Shown: positions 1-18,739 of the stretch, in pieces | Layout: the number at the start of each line of letters is the position of its first letter | Position numbering within the stretch: position 1 is the first letter of the stretch | DNA from: Tillus elongatus | Taxonomy: Eukaryota > Arthropoda > Insecta > Coleoptera > Cleridae | DNA length: 64,000 nucleotides | NCBI GenBank assembly: GCA_964006375.1 | Contig: OZ023266.1 | Span: 67,237,403 to 67,301,402 of the forward strand | Reading direction: 5' to 3' | Made by a program: the position numbers and the translations under genes | The notes under the pieces: generated by a model | Database searches by the model: none | What the model was told of the DNA's origin: nothing | The model's input: only the letters and a program-made list of their open reading frames with translations

Positions 1-3571
<3,571 letters not shown>

Positions 3572-3990
3572 CTAAACGTCGTTGATTCCGTCAACTTTTT
3601 CTTTGTTTTCTGTTTGTTCATTAATTTTTCCACTATGTAAGCACTGTATCCGTTATATTCGGCCACGTACTTAATATAATTTAATTCTTTGGTATATCTA
3701 CTTTTGTTTAAAGGAAAATTAATTAACCGATTTACTAAAAAATTCAGACTGGCCATTTTTTGTGCCTTCGTATGATGTGAGTCGTTCGAAATGTAGCTTA
3801 GAGTGGTGGTTTCCTTTTTTTAGACATCGAATTCTAAAGTGTCTTTATTCCTGATAACTAGTACATCTAGAAAGGGTAATTTATTATTAATTTCTAATTC
3901 GTGGGTAAATTTTATAGAAACAAATTTATTGTTTAATTTGGCAATAAAATCTTCTATTCGGTTTATCAGGTTTCCCAGGAGATGAAAATT
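3572..3990 (-). pseudogene. Penelope-like element RT fragment
   Basis: Minus-strand frames contain IKFTHELEINNKLPFLDVLV, then SNDSHHTKAQ, then a thumb-like segment ending NGYSAYIVEKLMNKQ (open frame 3541-3756). This order (FT-E-E, LPFLDV, DSxH, ... NGY) is typical of the C-terminal RT region of Penelope-like elements. A stop lies between LPFLDV and the SNDSHH motif, so the copy is broken. No GIY-YIG endonuclease is present. It abuts LINE copy A at one end and the mariner-like repeat arm at the other, so it was truncated by or joined to its neighbours. Confidence 0.68.
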
Positions 3991-5927
3991 TTAAACGTCA
4001 TCTTCCAACAGAAGATGCTGTGTGGTTGTAAAGAGATTTCCACATAAACACAGATCAACTCGTTACATGATCAGAATACTACTAAAAAATTTCTGAGAAT
4101 GGAGTGTTTCGTTCAAAATTTCATAAGAGTAAAGCATTATTAGGGAACAAAGAGATTTGTGTGTTATCACTTCACAATAAATCTTCGAAATTTGCAACGT
4201 TCACTTCGAGGCATATTTGCGATAAATAATTATATATACGTTTATCATGTTGCCTAGGAGATGAAAATTTTAAACGTCATCTTCCGACAGTAAACTTAAT
4301 GGTTGTACTGTAAAGTACGTTTGTCAATTGTATTTTAATAAAAGAGAGTATTTTCCACAATATCGGCACACTTCAATTACTCAATGACTTTTTTAATTTA
4401 ATTATTATTTACGGGGAGTGTAATCGAACTGTTAGCAGAACATGTCGTGTGTTTGCAGAGAGATTTCCAGATAGACATAGATCAACTCCTGACATGATCA
4501 GAAGACTATTGAAAAATTGTTCTGAGAATGGAACATTTCGTTCAGAAGGTAATAAAAATAAACCGCTATTGGACAATGAAGAGACACAAATAAATGTTTT
4601 GGCATTTTTTACTGCTTATCCGCATGCTTTAATCAGAGACTGCGGTGCAAATTTGCATCTTTCAAGAGGAACTATTCACAGAATTCTAAAAATTAACAAA
4701 TGGACACCATTTTCGTTCACTTTAATACACCATTTAGAACCTGGGGATTTTTCCCAGCGTGTAGAATTCTGCGAATGGTATCTTTTGAAAACTCAAGATG
4801 AAAATTTCTCAAGAAAAATTATATGGTGCGATGAGTAAAAATTTTCTAAAAGGGGCATGTTCAATCGTCACAACAGTCACTATTGGTCGGACGAAAATCC
4901 TCACATTACTAGACAACGAAATTTCCAGGACTTTTGGAGTTTCAATGTATTTTGCGCAGTAAAATACGATAGAATTTTTGCCCTTAACATGTATGATGAG
5001 AACTTAACAGGTTGGTAGCAATAATATTTAGCAACACTGAATTTCATTTGCGTATTAGTACATTATGTTATTAAAATATTTATTAGACTCACTGAAACTA
5101 AATTTTAAAATATGACCCTTTTATTCATATCAGTAATAATGGTAAGATTAACAAAAGGTAAGAACGAATTCTAAACGTGCAGTACTCACACGTCCTGGAT
5201 TTTGTCGCATTCTGCAGCAAGTAATAATACCAGCGCTGAACTCCTTGCATGAACACGAAGCTGCAGAGGTTTGGTATCAACAAGATGGAGCTCCACCATA
5301 CAACTCACAGATAGTAATCAACCTATTCCGGGAAACATTTGAAGACAGATGGACAGCTAGCGGTGGTCCTCATCGTGGGCTGGCCCCCTCACCAGACTTG
5401 ACTCTACTCTCTACTAGATGTTAGTATATGGGCGTGCATTAAGAACAAAGTTTACCAGGAACCACCACCTACAAAACAATATATGATAGCTAGAGTATTA
5501 GAGGCCTTCAACGCAGTGGAACAAGATTACCTTTCTCGAGCCACGGGTACCATCATTAAAAGAGCCATCGAATGCCTCGAAGTGAACGGTGCAAATTTCG
5601 GACATTTATTGTGAAGTGAAACACACAAATCTCTTTGTTCCCTAATAATGCTTTACTCTTATGAAATTTTGGACGAAACACTCAATTCTTAGAAATTTTT
5701 GAGTAGTATTCTGATCATGTAAGAGTTGATCTGTGTTTATGTCGAAATCTATTTGCAACCACACGACATCTTCTGTTAATCATTCGATTATACTCCTCGT
5801 AAATAAAAGTTATATTCAACAGTCGTCGCACATTTTACTTATGTCGGAAGATGACTTTTAAAATTTTCATCTCCTAGACAACCTGATAAACTGACTAATA
5901 ATTATTTCTTATCGCAAATAATGTTTA
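3962..5927 (+). mobile_element. IS630/Tc1/mariner-like transposon with inverted arms
   Basis: A transposase remnant at 4449-5614 is bordered by inverted repeats. The left terminus at about 4205-4290 matches the reverse complement of about 5840-5927, sharing landmarks GTTTATCA, CCTAGGAGATGAAAATTTTA and GTCATCTTCCGAC. An extra arm at 3966-4200 matches the reverse complement of 5612-5890. It also resembles the 5' end of the transposase coding region (AGAGATTTCC, CACAGATCAACTC, CATGATCAGAA). The whole could therefore fold back over about 230 bp. The outer arm has lost about 80 bp relative to its partner. I did not find a clear target duplication. Confidence 0.75.
4449..5614 (+). pseudogene. Broken IS630/Tc1/mariner-like transposase
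   Basis: The first open segment (4449-4838, 129 codons) has an N-terminal helix-turn-helix type region (FAERFPDRHRSTPDMIRRL) and ends in IIWCDE just before a stop. That is where the first catalytic Asp of this family sits. Past the stop the frame continues with FSKRGMFNRHNSHYWS and NPHITRQRNFQDFWSFNVFC. A second catalytic box follows in another frame near 5280 (QQDGAPPYNS), then SPDL near 5390 and a C-terminal segment to about 5614. Several stops and frameshifts, plus an apparent insertion around 5015-5190, make it inactive. The layout resembles insect transposases with a DUF4817-like N-terminus, from memory only. Confidence 0.75.
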
Positions 5928-6867
5928 AATATCTTCAAATCGGTGGGACTTAGGAATAGGGAATGCTGATACCAATCGAAAGAACAATAAAAATTACATG
6001 AACTAACGTTATAAAATACAGGGTGCTCTATTTAAAATAAGAGAGTTATTAGGTTTTAAAGTTGTCACGATCGACTGGTCTATTTCGGACACCCGGTCTA
6101 ACTTGTACTAGCTTTAGTAAATTCCAAATATTTTGTGGAATTTTAGAATTTGCACTTTAAAATTACAACTCTTCAAGTTGAAAAATAAGAGACATACAGG
6201 TATGTAAATGAGATAAGTGACATCACATGTTAGTTAAACCTACCATAAAATTTAACGAGCAATCTAGATCCGCAACAAAAAACGCCATTCGATTTCATTT
6301 GAAATAAGAAAGTTGGCGTCTACTTCCGGTATAACTGGAAGTCCCATACTAACGTCGATATTTTCAGTGAACTGGAAATTTTGAGAAACCCACGTGCGTG
6401 AATTTTCAGAATTCAATTGTGACCCGTACTCCAGAAACGGCTAATGGAAGGTCTACGTGGGACACGCTGTACATATACCTATGTATGTATCTTTAATCAG
6501 AATTGGAAGAAGATTGAGTGCAATTTTGCATTATTTTAAACTCTTATTATCTCAACCTTGGATGAGTAAACCTGAATATATTTTATTCTAACTTGACAGT
6601 TTAATGATAGTAAGATGAATATCACCATTACTTTTAGCTGATCTCATAATATAAATTATATGTAATAAAAAACAACATGCTAAACATACAATGATTCGTT
6701 GAAACCTTGCCCATTCTCAATTAATAAACAATTAGAAGTCGTGGGTACGGAATTATATATATTTTAACGGCAAAATTACTCCTGCATAACTGCTGTCCTA
6801 GACCATGTCTGAATTTACCTATTATTTATTAAGAAATAGTTTTACAGGGGACACTATTAAAATGAAA
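5928..6867. other. No gene; short repeat motifs only
   Basis: AT-rich sequence. The motif ACAGGGTG at about 6020 is one of several CAGGGTG/CACCCTG motifs seen at the edges of repeats elsewhere in the window. No coding frame can be supported. Confidence 0.45.
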
Positions 6868-6935
6868 AAGTCTGGACGCAGCAAGTGCGTTATGGTAGTG
6901 AATTTTCATAAAAATAATCTGGCACAAAATGTTTT
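6868..6935 (+). repeat. Solo terminal repeat of MITE family M1
   Basis: Matches the left terminus of the M1 MITE (AAGTCTGGACGCAGCAAGTG, GTTATGGTAGTGAATTTTCA), then departs from it. No right terminus is found within reach. Confidence 0.75.
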
Positions 6936-6959
6936 TTTAAAATTAAATGTTTATAACTT

Positions 6960-7215
6960 TTCTACTGCCACATCGTCCCAACGTGTAGAAGTATGGGATC
7001 GGCGACAAACATTTCAACAATTTGTCCCATTAAACGTTGCAAAAGTGTCAAAACATATAGAACACATTATTTGGGAAGGCACATTTTTTTGTCTGTCGGT
7101 CTCTCTGTCTGTATGTCTGTCTGTTTGTAGCCACGATAACTTTAGAATAACTTTAGAACGAATCGAGTTATAGATTTCTAATTTGGTCCACAGTTAGCAC
7201 CCGACAAGCGAACGG
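6960..7215 (+). repeat. Dispersed repeat with TCTG microsatellite, copy 1
   Basis: Shares blocks with 40560-40775: GGATCGGCGA, GTGTCAAAA, the TCTGTCTG run, GTAGCCACGATA, CTTTAGAACGAAT and GTTAGCACCCGAC. The two copies run in the same orientation. Not coding. Confidence 0.75.
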
Positions 7216-7382
7216 TTCCGATTGTTTTGTGAAAATGGACAATTTCTCGTTAAAAATCGAGCAATATAACGTTTTAGGGTTTGTTTATCAGAAAACTCTC
7301 AATTTCATCAAACAATTGGTATTCTGTGCTGATATTAAATTAGTGGCTCAATGTATGGGGGTGGAATATGGTTATCGGTGTG

Positions 7383-7509
<127 letters not shown>

Positions 7510-7681
7510 AGGCCTGAGGTTGAAGACACTAAGACCTTAGAGACGATCTCCAGCGAGATTTGGGGAGTAGGCAGATTGAGGCCTCAGAGTGTCCTTTACC
7601 TCTTGAAAATGGCTCCAAAAGAGGAGCCGAAACGTCGAGTTTTAATAAATTCTGGACGCGGTTCAACCCGAGAACTATATG

Positions 7682-7685
<4 letters not shown>

Positions 7686-7775
<90 letters not shown>

Positions 7776-7890
7776 AAATTTAAACTGACCGCGGAAATGG
7801 TTCTAGAGGTCCTAGGTGGCACTCATTTTCAGAAATTTTTTCAAAATTCAGAAGTCGGGATCTCCCCATTAATGAATTTTTTCTAAGAAA
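7686..7890 (+). repeat. (TA)n array with R-unit right flank
   Basis: The array at about 7686-7772 is followed by the R-unit flank (AACTGACCGCGGAAATG, TCTAGAGGTCCTAGG, CAAAATTCAGAAGTCGGGAT, TTTTCTAAGAAAATTCACG). Confidence 0.85.
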
Positions 7891-8108
7891 ATTCACGAAA
7901 ATCAAATAACTTTTGTAATTGACATTTTTCGAAAAATAACCCAACTTTCTGTATTTTATCTTTTTAAATGTCAAATTTGACAGGTACATCCGATTGATAA
8001 AAGAAAAACGTCAACATGATTTTGCGAAGCACAAACTTTCCCTGAACACTAAATTTGCGTAAATGAAGCACCTAATAAATAATGTCCGCGGACTTTAATG
8101 GTGACACC

Positions 8109-8184
<76 letters not shown>
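8109..8184. repeat. (TA)n microsatellite
   Basis: About 38 TA units between unassigned sequence and the 5' end of a SINE copy. Confidence 0.95.
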
Positions 8185-8188
<4 letters not shown>

Positions 8189-8510
8189 AGTAGTAAGAAC
8201 GTGTGCCTCTGAACCCAAGGGTGCTGAGTTCGATGCACAGGCTTCCCCTTCTACTTTCGCAGTACATACTGTAAAATTATCATCAACTGAGGTTCTGCCA
8301 TTGTTGTTTAGGCAAGTTGAATGTGCACGTTCCGCCCGTCGAAGGGGGCGTAATCAGTCAGTGCCGTATACCCTGCAATGTTGGGCACGTTAAAGATCCC
8401 TACCATGTTTATAGAAAGGTAGGGATTGGGCAAAATTTCCAGGATAATGAGGTGAAACTACTCCCTAGCGTCAGCCATAGTCGCGGAAACAGACCGACCT
8501 TACTATATAA
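8185..8510 (+). mobile_element. tRNA-derived SINE, degraded copy 1
   Basis: Collinear with the better copy at 31545-31885. The head has AGTAAGAACGTGTGCCTCTG, and the B-box position is mutated (GAGTTCGATGCAC). The body has GTTCTGCCATTG, GTTGGGCACGTTAAAGATCC, GGGCAAAATTTCCAGGAT and GGTGAAACTACTCCCT. The 5' tip of the tRNA part is missing, replaced by the (TA)n array. A second (TA)n array follows the 3' end. Non-coding, and not expected to be active because the B box is damaged. Confidence 0.82.
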
Positions 8511-8511
8511 C

Positions 8512-8513
<2 letters not shown>

Positions 8514-8591
<78 letters not shown>
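8514..8591. repeat. (TA)n microsatellite
   Basis: About 39 TA units directly after the SINE tail. The flank at about 8600-8690 has weak similarity to the reverse-complement R unit (GTTCGTTGGCTAGCCTGATC). Confidence 0.95.
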
Positions 8592-11241
<2,650 letters not shown>

Positions 11242-11259
11242 CAGAATAAATCTCCAGTT

Positions 11260-12230
11260 TTTATAAATGTAGAACGTTCAAAAAAAACATTGTATAGTAA
11301 CCTTTTTGGACCAGCATTTGCCTAAGTGTGCTTTCAAATTTCTTTTGCGATAACTGCTTAGTGTTGTCTGGTAATTTATTGTATGTCTCTATTTATTGGT
11401 ATTTTACATTATTTTGTATTAAACTAAGTTCAGTGCCAACATTTTTCACATGTAATCTCTTGCGCGTACCATGACAGTGGTTACCCTGTAAGTTTTCACA
11501 TTCAAAATATTTTTAAGTAGCACATTCAAAAATGTATATTGATGGAAAGGTAAGAATATTGTTGTCTTGAACAATTTGCTTACAAAAATCGTTACTTTTC
11601 AGACGAAATATTGCTCTCACACACTATTTTATTGTATGCCAAACACACGATGTGCATCTGTGGAATTACCCCAAAATACAACTCCATACCGCATTCGGGA
11701 AAACATATAGGCGTAGTAGGCTACAATGCAAGCAGTCCTGTCTACAACATGAGTTAATATTCTGAAAGCATATACATATATGTATGGGAACATATTCTGC
11801 TACAGATTTTGTCAACACGACTTTTCCAGTTAAGTTCTTCGTCTAGTACTGGCCCTGGGAGTTTTGTGGTGTCCTCACAGTAAGTTTACTAGTTGGCAGG
11901 TTAACTGTCAACTTATCCCTATTAGTGCATCCAAGGCTTATTATTTTTGTTTTATTGACATTAAGTCTTATACTATGCTGACAGAGCCAGTGACCTAACG
12001 ACACCAAAATATCCACCACCCTACTTTGCACAGCGTCAGCACAGGGACCCCTGATTACTATAGATTGGCACATAGTGTAACTCTGTTTTCTGATAATAGC
12101 AGGCAACTCATTCGTATAAATCATGAAAAGCAGCATGCCCAGGGTACTGTCTTGAGATACTCCCGCACACGGTACTTCGTAGTCTGACTATAAGACCCCC
12201 TTCTTTCAGTAACCTTGATACATTGCTTTC
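11260..12230 (-). pseudogene. CR1-like LINE fragment (RT to C-terminus)
   Basis: Minus-strand frames give the post-active-site part of an RT: a GVSQDSTLGMLLFMIYTNEL segment in the place of the usual GVPQGSxLGPLLF motif, then WLCQHSIRLNVNKTKIISLG. Near 11.3 kb comes the usual C-terminal LPxxxKxL...F...L segment. The YxDD box is not recognisable (RGPCADA region). At least two frames are needed, so it is a dead, 5'-truncated copy. Confidence 0.72.
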
Positions 12231-12282
12231 TGTTCGTGAAATGTTTTGAGTAAAGGGAGCACCCCGTACGCCACAAAAAAAG

Positions 12283-12590
12283 CCTGGATGCAGCAAGTGC
12301 GTTAGGAAAGTGAATTCTCATGTAAATGTTTTTAATAGCAAATATGTTTTAATGAAAGCAGGCGTCAATTTGGTTACCGGTATAACCTATATAGTAGAAA
12401 CAATGTACCATATTTTATCAAAATAACTTATTGTTTAAAAATTTACAAACATTTTCTGAAAATAAACTTAAAATGTTTCCGAGAAAACTGGTTTCCTAGC
12501 CAACTAACCTTAGGTTAATAGCAAATTGAGTTATTGAATTTTGAAGCATTTAATGAAAATTCGCTACCAAAACGCACTTACTGCGTCTCG
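12283..12590 (+). mobile_element. MITE family M1 copy
   Basis: About 308 bp bounded by inverted termini: CCTGGATGCAGCAAGTGCG at the left, and CGCACTTACTGCGTC at the right. The interior has the family landmarks GGTTACCGGTATAACCTATA and AGTAGAAACAATGTACCATA. No coding capacity. Likely mobilised in trans; the superfamily cannot be told from this copy. Confidence 0.8.
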
Positions 12591-12639
12591 AATATTTTTT
12601 TTACAAACATGCATCATATTTCGATGAAAAATGCAAAAA

Positions 12640-12990
12640 TGCAAAAATGCAGTAATATAAGGAATGCTCGAAAAAAAATTTGTAGGTTTCACCAACGACT
12701 TATGGGCCAGCCTGTGATTGTCAAAATAATGTTATAATATGCAGTTCAAGACACCCTATAATTAACGTATACAATTTTTTCTCGTATCTTGCATACTAAC
12801 ACTTATATTGACCTTTACCGTAGAAATGTGTCACCCTGTATATATGTAACAGATAAAAACTGTAACTAAACCCGGATATGGATTGTAGAGGCCTAGTGTG
12901 CACTCATTTGAAGAAATCTTTTTAAAATTCAAAAGTCGCGGTCTCCTCATTAACGGAGTTTTTCTACGAAAATTAGCTAAGAATTATAAA
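12640..12990 (+). repeat. R unit without (TA)n expansion (paralogous empty site)
   Basis: Landmarks in order are CACCAACGACTTATGGGCC, CAAGACACCCTATAATTAA, CTTTACCGTAGAAATGTGTC, ACCCTGTATATATGTAAC, AAACCCGGATATGGATTG and GTCGCGGTCTCCTCATTAA. Where other copies carry long (TA)n, this one has only TATATATG. It is collinear with the sequence on both sides of the 18.9-26.25 kb retroelement and so shows that site before insertion. Confidence 0.85.
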
Positions 12991-13059
12991 CCGTTAAACT
13001 ATAAACTTAACTAAAACTACTGTTAAAGCACCAGAGAAGAGATCTATTTGAACTGAATT

Positions 13060-13595
<536 letters not shown>

Positions 13596-13599
13596 AAAT

Positions 13600-14110
13600 C
13601 ATATCATTCGATTTAGTCAACATTCATAATAAACCAATCTGCTATGTGCCTACCCCTCTCACCTTTATCGCATAGGATTGGCAAATACAGATGTTTGTGG
13701 TTGTGACGGTAGTAATGTTTGTGACCTAAATCATATATTTTTTCAATGTTCGTACTATGAGCAGCCCCGTAAAAAGATGCTTCAGGAACTCTTTGCAAAA
13801 CATATATATTTACCCTTAAACCTAAGTCACGTCTTAGCATTGTTAGATTATTTTGTATATAAAGTAATATTTAAGTTTTTGAAAGAATGCAAACTAAAAA
13901 TTTAAATAATGATTAGTTATAAGTAGGTTAGTATTTTTGTATTAAGAAACAAATTGTGAACTAGATGTAAGTAGAGCCTTGTATGTCCACCCCTCTTGTG
14001 AAGTACCTACCAAACCGTGGTCTAATTCATGTTTGTCTAGTGAGCCATGACGGACCCCTTGGCGCCAAGTGTCCCAGTTTCAATCCCCATGTCTTTTAAT
14101 TGAAAAAAAT
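13600..14110 (+). pseudogene. LINE C-terminus and 3' UTR
   Basis: The frame 13678-13905 has a Cys/His pattern (VCGCDGSNVCDLNHIFFQC) typical of the end of Jockey/I-type LINE ORF2. The 3' UTR that follows has CCGTGGTCTAATTC, GTTTGTCTAGTGAGCC and CCTTGGCGCCAAGTGTCCC, shared with the reverse strand at 17.95-18.01 kb. This is a strongly 5'-truncated copy. Confidence 0.6.
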
Positions 14111-14470
14111 AGGAAAAAAAAATAAAATAAAAAATTAAAAAAATAAAAAAAATTAAAAGAAATTGATAAAAAAAAGATAATAAAAAAAATATATGTATAT
14201 ATAAAACAAAATATATATGTGTATATATATATATATATTAAAAACAAAAACAAAAACAAAAAACAAACAAAAAAAAAATTAAAAAAAAATATTAACAAAA
14301 AAAATAAAATAAAAAAAATAATAATAATTATATATATAATAAAACAAGTTAAAAAAAATTTGATATATATGTGTATATATTTATGTAAAAAAAAATAATA
14401 GTTAAGTATTTACTGTACATATTGCTTGATATGGGTGCCGTCGTGTTCGAAAAAAAAAAAAAAAAAGAAA
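14111..14470 (+). repeat. A-rich tail and simple sequence
   Basis: Long A-rich tract with interspersed T and TATATA, directly after the LINE 3' UTR. It probably grew from the LINE poly(A) tail. Confidence 0.7.
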
Positions 14471-16160
14471 ACAAATGCGGGAAAGAAACACGATTTTAAT
14501 TTACAATTTGTGGCTGATGAGAAACAATCTCAATGCCAACAACAATACCACACACACACACCAATCTGCTATTTACATGATACATTAGAATTCAAAAAAA
14601 CAGTTAAGATTTACACTAATTTTAATTAGAAAACACTGTAAAATAAATTGTAATTTACCTGCAATAAAAAGATTTAGGAATCAAGAATTTCTTCCCGTCA
14701 CTGCTGTTTGATATGGAATTATTGTGGGAAGAGCATATCTGTAGTATATGACGTCAATGTGACTTTAACATAATAAACATATGTCAGACGAAACCACAAA
14801 CACCATATACAAACTTTCAATGTTTATTATTTTTAAATTGCTTGCCATATGTTGTGTACTACGATTAAAATACATATTCTCTTGGAAATAATACATGCTG
14901 CCAGAGAGGTTAGTAGCCCACTGCTGTTTCGATATACATGAATCCATCCCAAACTCGATTTCTGTTAGCTAAACACTTCATAATGTAACTTACAAGGTGT
15001 GCTTTGTGCAATGATACTAAAAAGATCTGATGCAGCAAGTGCGTTATGGTAGCGAATTTTATAGAGTATTTCAAAGTTTGAAAAACAAATAAGTTTTGGA
15101 CAACTCTGTTTTGAAAGAAAACTTTTTTCGGAAGAAGCTTGTTGGATTGGGTTTGCTAATGAACTCACCCAAGCGTTAACGAAGGGAAGATTATAAATGT
15201 GGCAGGTACTTTGGTAAATACGTTAGAAGATTGTTAGCCAGTGCGATCGAACCAGTTTTTCTGGGTAAATTTAACATTTTCTTTCGTAAAATGTTTGCAT
15301 CTTAGAAAATAACAAAGTTATAGGTATTTTTTTCCTTCAGAAGACCAAAAGAAAGCACAAGATTAAAAGTTTTTGTATGATAAAAACAATTTATTTATAT
15401 TCACTGACAAAAAAATGTTACCAGGAAAATTCACAAAAAAAGTTTCTGCAAAAAATCTGTAAAAAAGTTTTTTCCTCAAAAATTCGCAAACGCGTTTGAA
15501 TAACTACTCGCAAAAACAACGTCTACGAAAATATGCTAAAACAATTAAGTATTTATTGAAATTCGCGAAAAGAATGCTTGCCTCGAAAATTCGCAGACAA
15601 TTTTCTTCGCGAAATATCAAAAATTGTCGTGTTTGCACAACTTGTCAAAGATGGCTATCTAGTATCTAGTGCTAGTGTGTCAGTTTCAAGTTTCATCTGA
15701 CATTTGTCAAAACAATTAGTCAATTATATACAAAAAAGTTTATGAAAATGCGCTACCATATATAACGCTAGTTATATATAGTTTGTCCGTTTATTAATTT
15801 TTTGATTGATGTGAGTTTTTCAAATTGATTTTGTTAAATAGAAACTGTTAAATCACAAAATCTATAAGTCGATTTCAAATAAATGCTCTGGAAATATTTT
15901 CGCCAAATGAAGAACAATAACTAACGAAGTAGACATTTAAGACCTTGTTAAACACACTTCTCTTAATATTTAATGTCCATACCATACTCCTTTCAAAATC
16001 CTTATTTAAAAATCACTATTTTTGACATTTCAAATCGTGACTATGACGTTTTAAAGAAACACATTAAAATTAAAAATTTCTAAACCGAGTTTTTTTGGAC
16101 TTTTTTGTGCCAAAAAAATTAATCTTCGTCTGTACGTTGTACAAGACTTATGCCCACTTT
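14471..16160. other. No gene; degenerate repeats
   Basis: Contains a solo M1 terminus at about 15029-15064 (GATGCAGCAAGTGCG, TTATGGTAGCGAATTTT). At 15400-15620 short degenerate units built on AAAATTCGCAAA recur. Short R-unit relics lie at 15200-15330 and 15880-16060. Nothing coding can be supported. Confidence 0.55.
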
Positions 16161-16164
16161 AACA

Positions 16165-16330
16165 GAGCTAGATTAAATATTTAACGGACGGTTAGTTAAT
16201 CAAGGTTTCAGACGACCAACCACAAACTATGATTCGGGTTTTTTGCCATGACAACCAAATATGTTGAATCTATGATTGGTTGTATTAAGCCTTGATTAAC
16301 TAACGGGCCATAAAATATTTAATCGAGCTT
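16165..16330. repeat. Hairpin MITE-like inverted repeat
   Basis: Imperfect arms of about 65-70 bp at 16165-16235 and 16264-16330 share GATTAAATATTT, GTTAGTTAATCAAGG and ATGATT in inverted order around a spacer of about 30 bp. Non-coding. Confidence 0.75.
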
Positions 16331-17640
16331 TGTGAAGCTCGGTATTAGTTAAACACAAAACCTTTTGGTCTTAACCTTTTTTTCTCTTAATTTAGAATCT
16401 AAAATTAGATATATATCGTACGTTCTACAGTGTGGCCCAGCGCAGCGTAACTGGGAAATAACTTCGTTATTTATAGAACTACGAAACAATTGTGTTCATA
16501 AATGTTGTATTGCTGCATAACTTAATAACGCTATAATAATTACAGAATGTCCCATATTAAAGTGACATATCAAACTTATATTTTTTCTTATGGAACTATG
16601 TGTATATTATTACAAAATTTGGAAGAACTTGTCAAAATTAAGAAATTTTTATCTCCTACAAATTTAAAAATTTTGTTGAAAATATGGGTTGTTTGGAAAG
16701 AATAGCAGTTATAAAGACATTATGGTGATAGTTGAAGTGCTAGAAGGTGCGAAATAGAAGAGCAAAAAGAAGTTAAGTTTGGTACGTCAAAATCTGAAAT
16801 TTATTGAATGTGGTGTAGGATTGTGAAACTATTTAGGATACAACCTTCTAAGTTGTGTTATATGTTACACCACAAGTCGCATAAGACTTATTGTATTAAC
16901 ATAATGTATAATTTTTGCAAATAAACAATAACAACAACACAAATAAAAATGTTTAAGGTTATATTCCCCAAAACCTGTAAATCAACCAGATAGTTGGCCT
17001 GCTAGGGCACCTGATGAAAGTTTTTATATTTGAGGCCATTTGCAGTATTTCACCCTTGATGCTTCTTAATGCCATAAGAATACCTGAAAATTCAAATTAG
17101 AAAATGCCTTGAAGTACAGGGGCATACTTTCAAACGTTTCCTTGAAAACGCGATTTCTTCGTGTGATTCAGACGTCTTCTCGTTTCAGGATTAACCAGCG
17201 AATAATCTTTTACTTTAAATTCATGTTCATTTAATTTTCACTTTGATGTCAGGCATCTTATTACTTTGCTTTATTATTTGTAGTTATTTAATCGTTTAAG
17301 TTGAAATTATGTAATTTCTAATTTTCCATATTCATTTTTTTTAGTCTGTCCTTTTTTATTTTACCTCTATTTTGAACATTCGTTTAAATTAGTTAATTTT
17401 CTTATGTTTCCTTATTTTTCAGCCTTTAAAAGCTTTTTTAACTGGAGTCATTCATCTATGAATGTTTTCTGGCCATTACAACCCTTACTGTTGCCGCACA
17501 ATTAAAACTTGAAATTTAATAGATTTTGATTTATCTCTGCAAATGACTCGTTTATGAGTTTTTGAGGAATCCAATGTAATATTTTTGTTGTTGACAGGTT
17601 CTATAAAATTTTGTAATAACATGTGTGTGTGTGTGCGCGT
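16331..17640. other. No recognisable gene
   Basis: AT-rich sequence with no long frame, family motif or repeat shared with the rest of the window. A short (GT)n run lies at about 17622-17640. Confidence 0.45.
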
Positions 17641-18015
17641 GTTTGGGATGACCTCGGAAGCTTAAGTCCATTGGCCACAGACTTTTTAAGATTGTTGTTT
17701 GTTTGTTTTCGGAAATATAATCATATGGATTTATTTTTGTGGCTTTTCATGTCTTTCAGTGAGCCTCCTACTTGATCATAGCTTTACAAATTGATAGTAC
17801 TTAAATGTATTTTAAATTAAAATAACGGAAGAGCTTTTTTTTTTTTTTTGGTTTGTTTGCTTTATTTTATTTTATTTTTTATTTATTTATTGTTTGTAAT
17901 TTTTTGGTATTTATATTTTCTCTTTTTTTTTCCTTTTTTTTTTTGGTTTGGGATCAAAACGAGGACACTGTCGCCTAGGGGCTCGTCAAGGCTAACAGAC
18001 AAACAAGACTAAGCC
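17641..18015 (-). pseudogene. LINE 3' end, second copy
   Basis: The reverse complement of 17945-18015 matches the LINE 3' UTR at 14.02-14.09 kb (CCGTGGCTTAGTC, TTGTTTGTCTGTTAGCC, GACACTGTCC-like segment). A T-rich tract at 17835-17945 follows it and corresponds to the A-rich tail. The rest of the interval is unassigned. Confidence 0.5.
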
Positions 18016-18039
18016 ACGGACAGGTTGTAATAACATACT

Positions 18040-18126
18040 TATAATATATTTCTTGCTAAAGAACTTATCCAAGCCATTTACTAAACGAACGTGCTTGACA
18101 AGTTTGAGAAAAACCAATGTTGGTGT

Positions 18127-18223
<97 letters not shown>

Positions 18224-18350
18224 CAACCGATAACTCAAAAAATAATTAACCGATTTTGATAAAACTCGGCAAGTGCCTTTATTTTATTAATAGCTTGGAT
18301 GAGTTCGTTAGCCAGAAAAATCGGACACGTTTTTCCGGGAAAATTTTGAG
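18040..18350. repeat. (TA)n array with R-unit flanks
   Basis: The array at about 18129-18210 has GTATGTATGTAT at its end. The right flank is the reverse-complement R left flank (CGATAACTCAAAAAATAATT, GATGAGTTCGTTAGCCAG). The left flank has the forward form (GAACTTATCCAAGCCATTTA). The array is therefore between inverted copies. Confidence 0.75.
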
Positions 18351-18739
18351 CTTTCTTTCGAAAAAAAATTTTTTCTCCGAAAATTACAAAGATATTTCGA
18401 TAAAATTTGGTGTACATATTGCTTTGGGAAAGGCCTAACTATCTGCAAAAATTCAGCTTTCTAGGGTTACAGAAAATTGAGCTATTCAAATTGGTATTGG
18501 TATGAGATTATTTATATGTTTATTTGTTTGAGTCGACGAATTATATGTGTCATTTGGGAAATTTTTATATACAAGTGCAAATTATTCCTTTATTAATGTT
18601 AGTGGGTGGATTAAACAGTGTTTGTTATGTTTTATCAACACATATAAAGGATCGAAGTTTTACAAAAGGGCTGATATGCAACAGGTTGGTTATTTACTCT
18701 CTAATGCTTTGGCGGTAGTTTTACTTAAGTTTATGGTTT

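Noticed and set aside
14080..14298. Phe-rich minus-strand frame
   Set aside because: It is the complement of the A-rich LINE tail.
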